This document shows positions 9,109-16,073 of a stretch of DNA of 23,659 nucleotides, piece after piece. Position numbers and translations under genes: made by a program. Location of the stretch: positions 1 through 23,659 of the forward strand of contig CAYSPM010000025.1 of assembly GCA_964432925.1 (NCBI GenBank). The letters are read 5' to 3'. Within the stretch, counting starts at the first letter, position 1; the number at the start of each line of letters is the position of its first letter. The stretch is from CAYNTC01 sp964432925 (lineage in GTDB: Bacteria; Planctomycetota; Phycisphaerae; Sedimentisphaerales; Anaerobacaceae). The notes under the pieces are model-generated. The model had not been told where the DNA came from. It made no database searches and saw only the letters and a program-made list of their open reading frames with translations.

Positions 9109-9462
9109 TCAACATAGCAGCATACGCATCGGATTAAGGGTCCGGTCGAATGGATTAAATACCAAACCAAGAATTTCTAATGTCACTACTCCTAACAGAG
9201 CTTGGTCACCTTCTTCACCCAAAACAACCGGAGTATAGGCCTGGCCTTGTGGAAGGTTGATATACATTTCTGATACTGCTCTTTCGACTGTGGTCCCGTC
9301 TGCCAAAGTGAAAGATACTTTACGTTTTGGCTTTAAACCAATAGCCTTCCAAACTTTCTTGGGAAGAAGCGAATAAGTTGCCCCGCTATCGATGAGGAAC
9401 TTAACTGTTTTCTGCTTTTTAGTAGGCCCCTTCACCCGGCCTTCAATATATGTAATACCCAT
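9109..9462 (-). CDS. Retropepsin-like (clan AA) aspartic protease, AF_0612-type
   Basis: This 117-residue protein contains a single FLIDSGATYSLLP motif (Asp25-Ser-Gly), the catalytic signature of retroviral-type aspartic proteases, followed by the beta-rich flap region and ALLGVVTLEILGLVFNP, the typical second conserved block. Members of this size act as dimers, each chain giving one Asp. It resembles the clan AA, AF_0612-type family found as stand-alone cytosolic proteins in archaea and bacteria whose substrates are unknown. A GGAG lies seven bases before the ATG. The gene sits between two copies of the pyrC 3' end, so it seems to have been inserted between pyrC and the NYN gene. No signal peptide or membrane segment is seen. 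Confidence 0.85.
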   Translation of the reverse strand: MGITYIEGRVKGPTKKQKTVKFLIDSGATYSLLPKKVWKAIGLKPKRKVSFTLADGTTVERAVSEMYINLPQGQAYTPVVLGEEGDQALLGVVTLEILGLVFNPFDRTLNPMRMLLC

Positions 9463-9638
9463 GATTTTTCTCCATCATCATTCTCCTGCGTAACTCTGCT
9501 GACAGTATATGACTGGATTAAACCCGACATTTTCATTATACATCTTCGGGCTGAAAATCAGAAGCTAAAAATATATCGGTATGAGTCGAACAATGCTCGG
9601 TGATAAGCTAAAACAAAGTAGCTATTCACCAAATCACT

Positions 9639-9674
9639 TTATGCTTCAAATCTTATCTCACCACCGACTATTGT
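9639..9674 (-). repeat. pyrC 3' end, intact copy of the 36-bp direct repeat
   Basis: This is the final 12 codons of pyrC and the partner of the relic at 9064-9099. The two copies lie 575 bases apart and bracket the aspartic protease gene, as attL/attR-like repeats would if a small element integrated at the gene's 3' end. The divergence between copies is synonymous only. Confidence 0.7.
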
Positions 9675-10928
9675 CTTTTCGACTTTGCCTTTTACTTTCC
9701 AGCCGTGGTAAGGACAGTTCCGGCTTTTCGAGATAAACTTGTTCACGTCAATTGTCCACTCGGCGTTTGGGTCGATGATAGTGATATCAGCCTGCTTGTC
9801 GCGGCCAAGTGTGCCCTTTTCGATACCTATAATCCCGGCAGGTTGCACAGTCATTAGCCGAATTAACCCGGGCCAATCCAAGACGCCCGGCTCAACAAGT
9901 GCTTTCACGTAAAGACCCAAGGCACACTCGAGGCTCGCTATCCCGAAGGGAGCAGCTAAAAACTCCAGCTCCTTTTCGCTTTGCAAGTGAGGCGCATGGT
10001 CCGTAGCCAGGGCATCAACAAACCCATCAGCAATAGCTTGCTTAAGAGCTTGGACGTCTTTAGCGCTTCGTAAAGGCGGATTAACCTTGTAGTTGGTGTC
10101 ATATTCGGCACAAGACTCCTCGGTCAAAAGCAAATGATGTGGTGTCACCTCACAGGTGATTGGCAGCGACTCTTTTTTAGCAGCTTTTATCAATTCGATA
10201 GACTTGGCAGTCGATATATGCTGTGCATGGTAGCGGACATTCGTCTTTTTGATAAGTTGAATATCGCGCCATAGCATCGCTTCTTCTGCTAAAGCATCAA
10301 TACCCGGCAGACCCAGTATCGTCGAATAGTAGCCGGCATTCATGACGCCGTGACCGGCAAAATCGTTGTCCTGGCAATGTTGCGCCACAACCACATTGAA
10401 CATTCCCGCATACTTCAGGGCACGGAGCATCACCGAGGGTTCCTGCACGCCCCTTCCATCATCAGTGAAGCCCACGGCACCCGCTTCAGCCATCAGCCCC
10501 ATCTCTGCCAGCTCGACTCCCTCCCTGTTTTTGGTAATAGCCCCCATTACGTAGACATGAGTTTTCCTTGTTTGCCTTCCTTTTCGATGGACATACTCAA
10601 CGTCAGTTTCATTTTCAATAGCAGGGTTTGTGTTCGGCATACAGACGACTGAGGTAAAACCTGCTGCCACCGCCGCTGTCGAGCCACTGGCTATTGTCTC
10701 CTCTTCTTCATCACCTGGTTCGCGGAAGTGTACATGGATATCGATCAAACCTGGTGTAACTAGCTTGCCGCCGACATCTATAACTTTTTGAACCGTTTTT
10801 TCTACACCTGGTCCAAGCGTGCCGACCTCAGCAATTTTTCCATCGATGATAAGAATATCGCATTTCTTGTCGATATTGTTTGCGGGGTCTATTACCCGCC
10901 CATTTTTGATAAGGAGCTCACCAGGCAT
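9639..10928 (-). CDS. pyrC: Dihydroorotase, type I
   Basis: At 429 residues this fits the class I dihydroorotases that catalyse the reversible cyclisation of carbamoyl aspartate to dihydroorotate in pyrimidine synthesis. Metal-site motifs are in order: DIHVHFREPG (His65, His67, Arg69), the substrate-contact CMPNTNP (96-102), TDDGRG (155-160), QHCQD (His184), HAQHIS (His237) and ATDHAPH (Asp310). The start is supported by GAGG with suitable spacing. No pyrB is adjacent in this window, so pyrimidine genes are dispersed or lie elsewhere. Its last 12 codons recur in diverged form at 9064-9099, on the far side of the aspartic protease gene. Allantoinase or hydantoinase are the alternatives, but the FREPG and DDG motifs favour dihydroorotase. 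Confidence 0.94.
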   Translation of the reverse strand: MPGELLIKNGRVIDPANNIDKKCDILIIDGKIAEVGTLGPGVEKTVQKVIDVGGKLVTPGLIDIHVHFREPGDEEEETIASGSTAAVAAGFTSVVCMPNTNPAIENETDVEYVHRKGRQTRKTHVYVMGAITKNREGVELAEMGLMAEAGAVGFTDDGRGVQEPSVMLRALKYAGMFNVVVAQHCQDNDFAGHGVMNAGYYSTILGLPGIDALAEEAMLWRDIQLIKKTNVRYHAQHISTAKSIELIKAAKKESLPITCEVTPHHLLLTEESCAEYDTNYKVNPPLRSAKDVQALKQAIADGFVDALATDHAPHLQSEKELEFLAAPFGIASLECALGLYVKALVEPGVLDWPGLIRLMTVQPAGIIGIEKGTLGRDKQADITIIDPNAEWTIDVNKFISKSRNCPYHGWKVKGKVEKTIVGGEIRFEA

Positions 10929-11259
10929 TGTTACCTCGCATTTCAGACTCGGTTACAGGCGCGCGTTAAACTCTTTTAACGTTCCTGCAGTTAGCACTTT
11001 TACCAAAAACTATCAGAAAATAAAAGAATTTTCTTGTTTTTCATAAGGCTTATGCGCATCCCAGCCGGACGATGGCCTTTGGCAGCAAAAGGAAAAGAAA
11101 TGAACACTGAATTTGTGGCACTGCGGATACTTGCGATATTGCTGACATTGTAAAATGGGGGCTAATCATCTGCGGATAGAACTCGGCAAGCTCACTGAGG
11201 AGGTTCACCTTATCAGGCGAGAATTAGAAGGTAACAAAGATTAAAATTCCTCGATTGAA
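10929..11259. other. Intergenic region between pyrC and prmC with two tiny ORFs
   Basis: These 331 bases lie upstream of pyrC and downstream of prmC. The 3' two thirds contain two consecutive plus-strand mini-ORFs (next entry). I see no tRNA, riboswitch fold or clear promoter. Confidence 0.5.
11100..11244 (+). pseudogene. Possible small membrane/helical protein split by a frameshift
   Basis: A 17-residue ORF (11100-11153, preceded by GGAAAAGAA) has a hydrophobic helix (ALRILAILLTL). It ends one base before a second ATG opening a 29-residue ORF in another frame (11155-11244), which is a charged helix (IELGKLTEEVHLIRRELEG). Joined by a one-base shift they would make a short membrane anchor plus coiled-coil protein, a common architecture for small bacterial proteins. 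It could equally be two coupled mini-genes or chance. I do not recognise a family. Confidence 0.3.
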
Positions 11260-12201
11260 TCACGATGACATTGTTCGTACAGTCATGATGCGGTCATTGT
11301 CGCGGACGTCTTTTTCGATTTTTACATCGGCAAAGGCACCGCTTTGCTCAAGCAGTTCTTTAACAGCCAGCCCTTGTGCGTAACCTATCTCCAACATCAA
11401 CGCAGCATCGGGTTTTAAAAATTGGTCCACCTTTTCAACGATCCTTCGATAAATATCTAAGCCATTGTCACCCGCAAGTAAAGCTGACCTTGGCTCGTAA
11501 TCTTTGACGTTTTTGTCAAGTGCCTCAAACTCAGCCGAACTTACATAAGGCGGATTACATACAATCAAATCAAATCTGCTCACGTCCAGTTGGGGTACGA
11601 AGGCATCAAATAAATCACCGCGCAAGAGGGTGACTTGTTCTTGTAACTGGTATTTTTCAAGATTTTCGGCAGCTACATCAAGAGCGGCATCGGAAATATC
11701 TGTTGCAAATATTTGAGCATCCGGAAAGTTTTTGGCAATTGCCACAGCGATACAACCACAACCGGTGCACAGATCACAAACAAGCTGGCTGCCAATGCGT
11801 GCCCCGTTAGAAATCCCCTCTTTTTGTGTTATTTTCCGCATTGTAGAATTTCTAACGGGGCGCGTTCGCAGGAACTCGATCGCTTTTTGAACGAGCAGTT
11901 CCGTTTCCGGGCGAGGGATCATACAGGCAGGCGTGATATCAAGTTCCAGCGAATAGAATTCTGTCTTACCAATCAAATAGGCGATAGGCTCATGTTGGCC
12001 AGCCCGCTTTACGAGGTCATGCAGTCGGTCCAGTTTGTCTTTTGCAACGGGCTTATTGAAGTGTGTATATAGCTCAATTCGCTTCATTGCCAAAACATCG
12101 CTGAGCAGAAGTTCCGCGCTAAAACGTGGCGAATCAATACCCTTGCTAGTGAGATATCCTGCAATCCAGTTTAAGAGCTTTTGTATCGTCCAATCGGTCA
12201 T
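11260..12201 (-). CDS. prmC: Peptide chain release factor N5-glutamine methyltransferase
   Basis: The 313-residue protein methylates the Gln of the GGQ motif in release factors RF1/RF2 using S-adenosylmethionine. The N-terminal helical domain (1-95) ends in the IPRPETE motif (95-101), the AdoMet-binding CDLCTGCGC strand-loop is at 142-150, and the substrate motif NPPY is at 216-219. Between the PETE region and the AdoMet loop are about 23 additional residues (113-135) coded by a perfect-armed palindrome (see repeat at 11798). The insertion keeps frame and sits in a linker, so the enzyme is probably still active. No Shine-Dalgarno sequence precedes the ATG, but a TATAAT lies about one helical turn upstream, compatible with a leaderless message. 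Confidence 0.92.
   Translation of the reverse strand: MTDWTIQKLLNWIAGYLTSKGIDSPRFSAELLLSDVLAMKRIELYTHFNKPVAKDKLDRLHDLVKRAGQHEPIAYLIGKTEFYSLELDITPACMIPRPETELLVQKAIEFLRTRPVRNSTMRKITQKEGISNGARIGSQLVCDLCTGCGCIAVAIAKNFPDAQIFATDISDAALDVAAENLEKYQLQEQVTLLRGDLFDAFVPQLDVSRFDLIVCNPPYVSSAEFEALDKNVKDYEPRSALLAGDNGLDIYRRIVEKVDQFLKPDAALMLEIGYAQGLAVKELLEQSGAFADVKIEKDVRDNDRIMTVRTMSS
11798..11864. repeat. Palindromic element inserted in frame within prmC
   Basis: Perfect 14-bp inverted arms (11801-11814 and 11848-11861, GCCCCGTTAGAAAT and its complement) extend three further pairs outward if wobble is allowed, and enclose a 33-base spacer. The unit lies wholly in prmC and codes for the extra residues 113-135. 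Its size and in-frame position resemble Rickettsia palindromic elements, although the sequence is unrelated as far as I can tell. Confidence 0.8.
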
Positions 12202-12207
12202 AATGTG

Positions 12208-12236
12208 ATTATATTATAAAGTTGTCTCGAGTAAAA
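12208..12236 (-). promoter_or_regulatory. Putative prmC promoter giving a leaderless mRNA
   Basis: A consensus TATAAT on the minus strand (12213 down to 12208) is only about 7 bases before the prmC ATG, so transcription should begin at or near the start codon. A weak TTTTAC occupies the -35 position (12236-12231). A second TATAAT overlaps slightly upstream. The prmC start lacks a ribosome binding site, which agrees with leaderless translation. Confidence 0.4.
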
Positions 12237-12336
12237 GAGTGAGTCTGATATCAATTGCTTCGATAGTAACATAAAAAAATTTTTGTTAGACATATGTTCA
12301 ATAGTCAATAAAATATAAATTAAAAGGAATGTTTGC

Positions 12337-12408
12337 ATGGTTTTCTTGTTGATGTGTAATTCTTCAAACAGGTTTGCATATGACTGCCGAAGTAGCAGTG
12401 CTAAATAG
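12337..12408 (+). other. Upstream overlapping mini-ORF (23 codons)
   Basis: An ATG preceded by AAAAGGAAT opens a 23-residue frame that runs across the start of the proteasome-like gene in a different frame and stops 26 bases inside it. Its Shine-Dalgarno match is better than that of the main gene. It may be a leader affecting translation of the downstream gene, or it may be accidental. Confidence 0.25.
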
Positions 12409-13675
12409 TATAGGTGTAGCTTTGGCTGCCGATAGTGCTGTTACAGTCAGCATTGAAGCGGGAAAAATCTATACATCCGCTGACAAGTTGTTCCAGCTTT
12501 CCACTAATGCCCCAGTGGGCGTTATGGTATATGGTAATGCTAGTTTTTTGGGTGTACCATGGGAAACCATAATCAAATGTTATCGGACAAAGCTTGGCAG
12601 TAAGACATTTCCCTACCTCAAAGATTATTCGCAAGACCTTATTCGGTTTCTGAAGGCTTCCACAAGACTGTTCCCTGCTTCCAGTCAGAAGGATGAAATG
12701 AGTTCGATTGCTCATGGGTACTATAGTTTCGTCCGTGAAAGACTTGAGAAATATATAAAAGATGAATATGATAAGGGAAACAAGCTGAATGAATCTCAGT
12801 TAAAGCGAATATTTACAAATTTGGTTAAGGAAGAACTTATAAGCACACAAAAATGGCCTCTTCTACAAGCCCTCTCTCCACAAGTTGTTTCCAAAATCGG
12901 TAAGGTATATACTCGTGAGATCAATGCTGTTCAACAGGAAGTTTTTGAGAAGTTGCCAATGTCGCAGATAATCAAGCGTAAACTTGCGAAGACAGTAATC
13001 GAGATAGTGACCCGTGAGCGTCTTCTTCAAAGGGAGCGTCATGTTGGTGTTGTTGTAGCTGGATTCGGTGACAAAGAGCACTTTCCTCAATTGATCGAGT
13101 ATGTACTTTTTGGGATTCTTTGTGGGTATCCGTTGTATTCTGAAGGGCACCAAGCTTCAATTTCAGGGGGGAGTGAAGCCATAGTTGTACCACTAGCACA
13201 AAGGGAAATGGTTATGACTTTCATGGAAGGGGTTGATCCAAAGCTAAGAAAGAACATCGAAGGATCAACTAAAGACCTTTTTCAAGCAATGGCCGAAATC
13301 ATCATTAAGGAGGTCAAGAAGAAATATCCTATATATGGAACCAAGCTCGAGAAGAATGTGAAGCCTGGTATTGACAAGTTGTTAGTCAAGCTATATAATT
13401 ATTGGGAGGATGTTCAAAGGAAGGAATATAGTGATCCCGTTATGGAAATGGTTGCCTCATTACCCAAAGATGAGCTTGGTACAATGGCAGAATCACTTGT
13501 TAGCCTGACCAAATTCAAACGACGTATCAGTAGGGAGCAGGAGACAGTCGGCGGACCCGTTGATGTCGCTGTAATAACAAAAGGGGACGGTTTCATCTGG
13601 ATGAAGCGTAAACACTATTTCGCCCCAGAAATAAATCCCAGGTATATTGCTCGTATTACAAAGTGGAGCAAGTAA
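12380..13675 (+). CDS. Proteasome-like Ntn-hydrolase with large helical insertion (uncharacterised family)
   Basis: I choose the ATG at 12380 over the TTG at 12374, because it places Thr right after Met. Met removal would then expose Thr1, as in proteasome beta subunits. Counting from it, Asp falls at position 17 (GVALAADSAVT, matching the ATDxRAT motif of beta subunits) and Lys35 in DKLFQLS corresponds to catalytic Lys33 in KIYKI. A later VGVVVAGFG strand (222-230) with ISGGSEA (261-267) and GGPVDVAVITK (391-401) mirror the second sheet and last strand of the proteasome fold. About 130 mostly helical, charged residues (85-215) are inserted, bringing the protein to 431 residues against roughly 200-230 for beta subunits. 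No signal peptide is present, so it should act in the cytosol. It overlaps the next gene. Substrate and assembly are unknown. Confidence 0.72.
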   Translation: MTAEVAVLNSIGVALAADSAVTVSIEAGKIYTSADKLFQLSTNAPVGVMVYGNASFLGVPWETIIKCYRTKLGSKTFPYLKDYSQDLIRFLKASTRLFPASSQKDEMSSIAHGYYSFVRERLEKYIKDEYDKGNKLNESQLKRIFTNLVKEELISTQKWPLLQALSPQVVSKIGKVYTREINAVQQEVFEKLPMSQIIKRKLAKTVIEIVTRERLLQRERHVGVVVAGFGDKEHFPQLIEYVLFGILCGYPLYSEGHQASISGGSEAIVVPLAQREMVMTFMEGVDPKLRKNIEGSTKDLFQAMAEIIIKEVKKKYPIYGTKLEKNVKPGIDKLLVKLYNYWEDVQRKEYSDPVMEMVASLPKDELGTMAESLVSLTKFKRRISREQETVGGPVDVAVITKGDGFIWMKRKHYFAPEINPRYIARITKWSK

Positions 13676-13857
13676 TGATGTCCAAAAAAGAAAGATCCTT
13701 TTCTTCTGTTAAAGAAATCATTCAAACATACTTCCCAAAGCAAACTGAAGAGAAAGCAGTTGACCGGACCGAGGGATATGGTTCACAAGCCAAGGATTTC
13801 GTAGAGAGGCTGTCGAACGATTTCGGAACAAGCCTTAGTAAAAGCTTAAAGAAATAA
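13675..13857 (+). CDS. Small 60-residue protein coupled to the proteasome-like gene
   Basis: The ATG at 13675 overlaps the preceding stop (TAATG), a classical coupling arrangement, so both proteins are probably made together. The 60-residue product is charged and probably helical, with VKEIIQTYFPKQTEE near the start, a Gly/Tyr-containing middle (EGYGSQ) and a basic end SLSKSLKK. There are no membrane segments, cysteines or catalytic motifs. A small protein beside a proteasome-type hydrolase recalls Pup, but Pup is encoded upstream of prcB and ends in Gly-Gly-Gln/Glu; this one is downstream and ends in Lys-Lys. It may be a substrate, inhibitor or assembly partner. I do not recognise the family. 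Confidence 0.65.
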   Translation: MMSKKERSFSSVKEIIQTYFPKQTEEKAVDRTEGYGSQAKDFVERLSNDFGTSLSKSLKK

Positions 13858-14061
13858 ACTAAACTCAATCTCATTTGTGCAAGATAGGTATTCCTTGGGT
13901 TGTGGAATGTTTTGTGCGCTCTTATGTTGAGTTGGGTTTCTACCGTATCAGATGGTAAGGTAATGGCTGATAATGATCTTTTATTTTTCGCGCTCCATAC
14001 TTTTAATATCCCAATAAGATTATGATGATCATGTTTATTCCTTGCAGAGCGATGGAACCTA

Positions 14062-15573
14062 TTAGATATATACTTTATCCATTAGTCTTGGAAAAGCTAT
14101 GCACTGGCGGATATGCTTTTCGCCGGTGAGCCAGGCAACGGTTCGCTCAACGCCAAGGCCGAAGCCGCCATGCGGCACAGAGCCGTACTTGCGCAAGTCC
14201 AAATACCAGCCATACGTCTCGGGATTCAAACCTTGCTCCTGGATTCGCGCAAGCAGCCTGTCGTAATCGTCCTCTCTGACTGAGCCGCCAATAATCTCGC
14301 CGAAGCCCGCAGGGGCAAGCATGTCAAAATTAAGTACAACCTTTTCATCGGCACGTTCGGTTTTCATATAAAAAGCCTTGGCCTCTTTAGGATAGTGCGT
14401 AACGAAGACAGGTTTGTCGTGCATTTGCGAGATGATGGTCTCGTCTGAGCCTCCGAGGTCTTTGCCCCATTGAAACTCGGCAGCTAACTGAGCGTGTTTA
14501 GGATTATTTTCGATCTTAGTGTCCAATTCGGCAAGCTCACTGCGCAGTTCGATAAGCTCGGCTGCGATTTTGTCTTTTTGCCATTGTTTTAGCTGGCCAG
14601 CTTGTTGGGCCTCAAGCTCTGCGATTCGATTCTCTATTTGTTGTTTTTGCTCTTTCAGTTGTGTTAATTGCTGGGTAAGGAAGTCTTTGGCTTTCTGGCT
14701 GATCAGAATCTCGACGGCTTCGGTGTAGGTCAGTCTATAAAATGGGGGCTTTATCTTTTCAAGAGAGGAGATGTCAGCTTCCAATGCTTCAAGCTCACTT
14801 TTATTTTTTTGCAGAACTTGTGCCACGATGAACGAGACGAAATTCTCGGCCAGTTCCAATAGGCCATCAAGGTCGATAAAAGCAACCTCCGGCTCGACCA
14901 TCCAGAATTCGGTAAGGTGCCTGCGAGTCTTGCTCTTTTCCGCTCGGAAGGTGGGGCCAAAGCAATAGACCTTGCCGAAACTCATCGCGGCTGATTCGAG
15001 GTACAACTGGCCGGTCTGGGTCAAATGCAAAGGGCTTCCAAAGTAATCAACTTCAAACAAGGTTTGTTGATCTTCGCCGACTATCGCGGTGAAGATCGGT
15101 GTGTCGATGAGGATAAAGCCATTGTCGTTGAAGAATCTGCGTATCGCATCGACGACGGTGTGACGAATTCTACCGATGCACCATTGACGATGTGAGCGTA
15201 GATGTAAGTGTCTGTTCTTGAGCAAAAAATCTATGCCATGTGACTTTGGTGTGATTGGATAACCTTCAGCAGGTGCAATAATCTGTGCGCTGGTTATAGC
15301 AAGCTCATATCCGCCGACGCTCCTCGGGTCGACTCGAACGGTTCCTGTTACTGTGAGCGATGACTCTTGTCCGAGATGCTTTAGCTGGTCAAAGAGTTCC
15401 TCCGGGATATTAGCTTTTTCGACAACGCACTGACAAAGCCCTGTACCATCGCGAACTATGAGGAACTGAATTTTGCCGCTTGCTCGACTATTGTAAAGCC
15501 AGCCGGCGAGTGTTACTTCTTTGCCTACATTATTTTTTAATTCAGATATATAAGTTTTAGCGCTACTCGACAT
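14062..15573 (-). CDS. asnS: Asparaginyl-tRNA synthetase with coiled-coil insertion
   Basis: This class IIb enzyme charges tRNA-Asn. An N-terminal OB-fold anticodon-binding domain (about 17-100, VTLAGWLYNSR) is followed by the catalytic core: motif 2 is FRAEKSKTRRHLTEF (209-223) and motif 3 is GGFGLGVERTV (469-479). The AsnRS-type GEDQQTLFEVDYF block (166-178) separates it from AspRS. At 503 residues it is longer than the usual 430-465, because residues about 292-365 form a Glu/Gln/Lys-rich coiled coil between TYTEAVEIL and FQWGKDLGGSDE, a place where most AsnRSs have a short loop. The frame is intact, so this is a real insertion. A purine-rich stretch (GAGAAAGA) serves as a ribosome binding site. 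Regulation is not evident. Confidence 0.94.
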   Translation of the reverse strand: MSSSAKTYISELKNNVGKEVTLAGWLYNSRASGKIQFLIVRDGTGLCQCVVEKANIPEELFDQLKHLGQESSLTVTGTVRVDPRSVGGYELAITSAQIIAPAEGYPITPKSHGIDFLLKNRHLHLRSHRQWCIGRIRHTVVDAIRRFFNDNGFILIDTPIFTAIVGEDQQTLFEVDYFGSPLHLTQTGQLYLESAAMSFGKVYCFGPTFRAEKSKTRRHLTEFWMVEPEVAFIDLDGLLELAENFVSFIVAQVLQKNKSELEALEADISSLEKIKPPFYRLTYTEAVEILISQKAKDFLTQQLTQLKEQKQQIENRIAELEAQQAGQLKQWQKDKIAAELIELRSELAELDTKIENNPKHAQLAAEFQWGKDLGGSDETIISQMHDKPVFVTHYPKEAKAFYMKTERADEKVVLNFDMLAPAGFGEIIGGSVREDDYDRLLARIQEQGLNPETYGWYLDLRKYGSVPHGGFGLGVERTVAWLTGEKHIRQCIAFPRLMDKVYI

Positions 15574-15631
15574 TTATCTTTCTCTCTTTAATTTTGCTTC
15601 GTCTTTAAAGCCAGATAGGCCAGTCATATAG

Positions 15632-15755
15632 TAGTCTGTCAAATTCAATTAGGCAGGTTGTCATTCCGCACCTGATGCGGAATCCAGTCTATTAATAATT
15701 TTGGATTCCCGCTTTCGCGGGAATGACAAGGCACAAAAACAATTTTGACAGACTA
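15632..15755. repeat. MITE-like element with terminal inverted repeats and two internal hairpins
   Basis: Perfect 12-bp terminal inverted repeats TAGTCTGTCAAA (15632-15643) and TTTGACAGACTA (15744-15755) enclose two hairpins in opposite orientation. One has arms ATTCCGCA/TGCGGAAT (15663-15683), the other ATTCCCGC/GCGGGAAT (15705-15724). They are framed by GTCATTCC and GGAATGAC. The second hairpin recurs at 22211-22230. There is no room for a transposase, so it would move in trans, if at all. Confidence 0.7.
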
Positions 15756-16001
15756 TTAGCTAGCTTCGCTCCAGATTATACACGTGAAAACGATTCCGGG
15801 AAAGTATTTACTTCAATGGACAATCATCCCAAATATCTTCGTTTTATCTTCTAAAATCGGACGCGGGAGGCTCACTTTTAATAAAGTCACCATCAACAAT
15901 AGCCGATTAGAACTCACGCGAATGCGGATTCAGCACCTTTGACTCTTATGCCTGTTGTTGACCAGAAAAGTTGGTAAAAATCTTGTTATGAGGGCAAGAA
16001 C

Positions 16002-16073
16002 ATGTGCGAGAAAATGAAATGGGACAGATTATTGGTTGAAAAGAGATTTGGTATCTCAGAAGCAAAAAAATAA
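16002..16073 (+). pseudogene. Short ORF resembling a truncated dGTPase-like N terminus
   Basis: An ATG with GAGG eight bases upstream opens 23 codons ending in TAA. The segment MKWDRLLVEKRFG looks like the first residues of dGTP triphosphohydrolase-type HD proteins (MxWxxLLSxKRFG), but the HD domain is absent. It could be the stump left when the accessory genes downstream were inserted, or a chance match. Confidence 0.3.

Noticed and set aside
12374..12379. TTG at 12374 as start of the proteasome-like gene
   Set aside because: The ATG two codons later is the better start codon and exposes Thr as the catalytic N terminus.
13675..13857. Identification of the 60-residue protein as Pup
   Set aside because: It lacks the terminal Gly-Gly-Gln/Glu, ends in Lys-Lys and lies downstream rather than upstream; no PafA or Dop gene is present.
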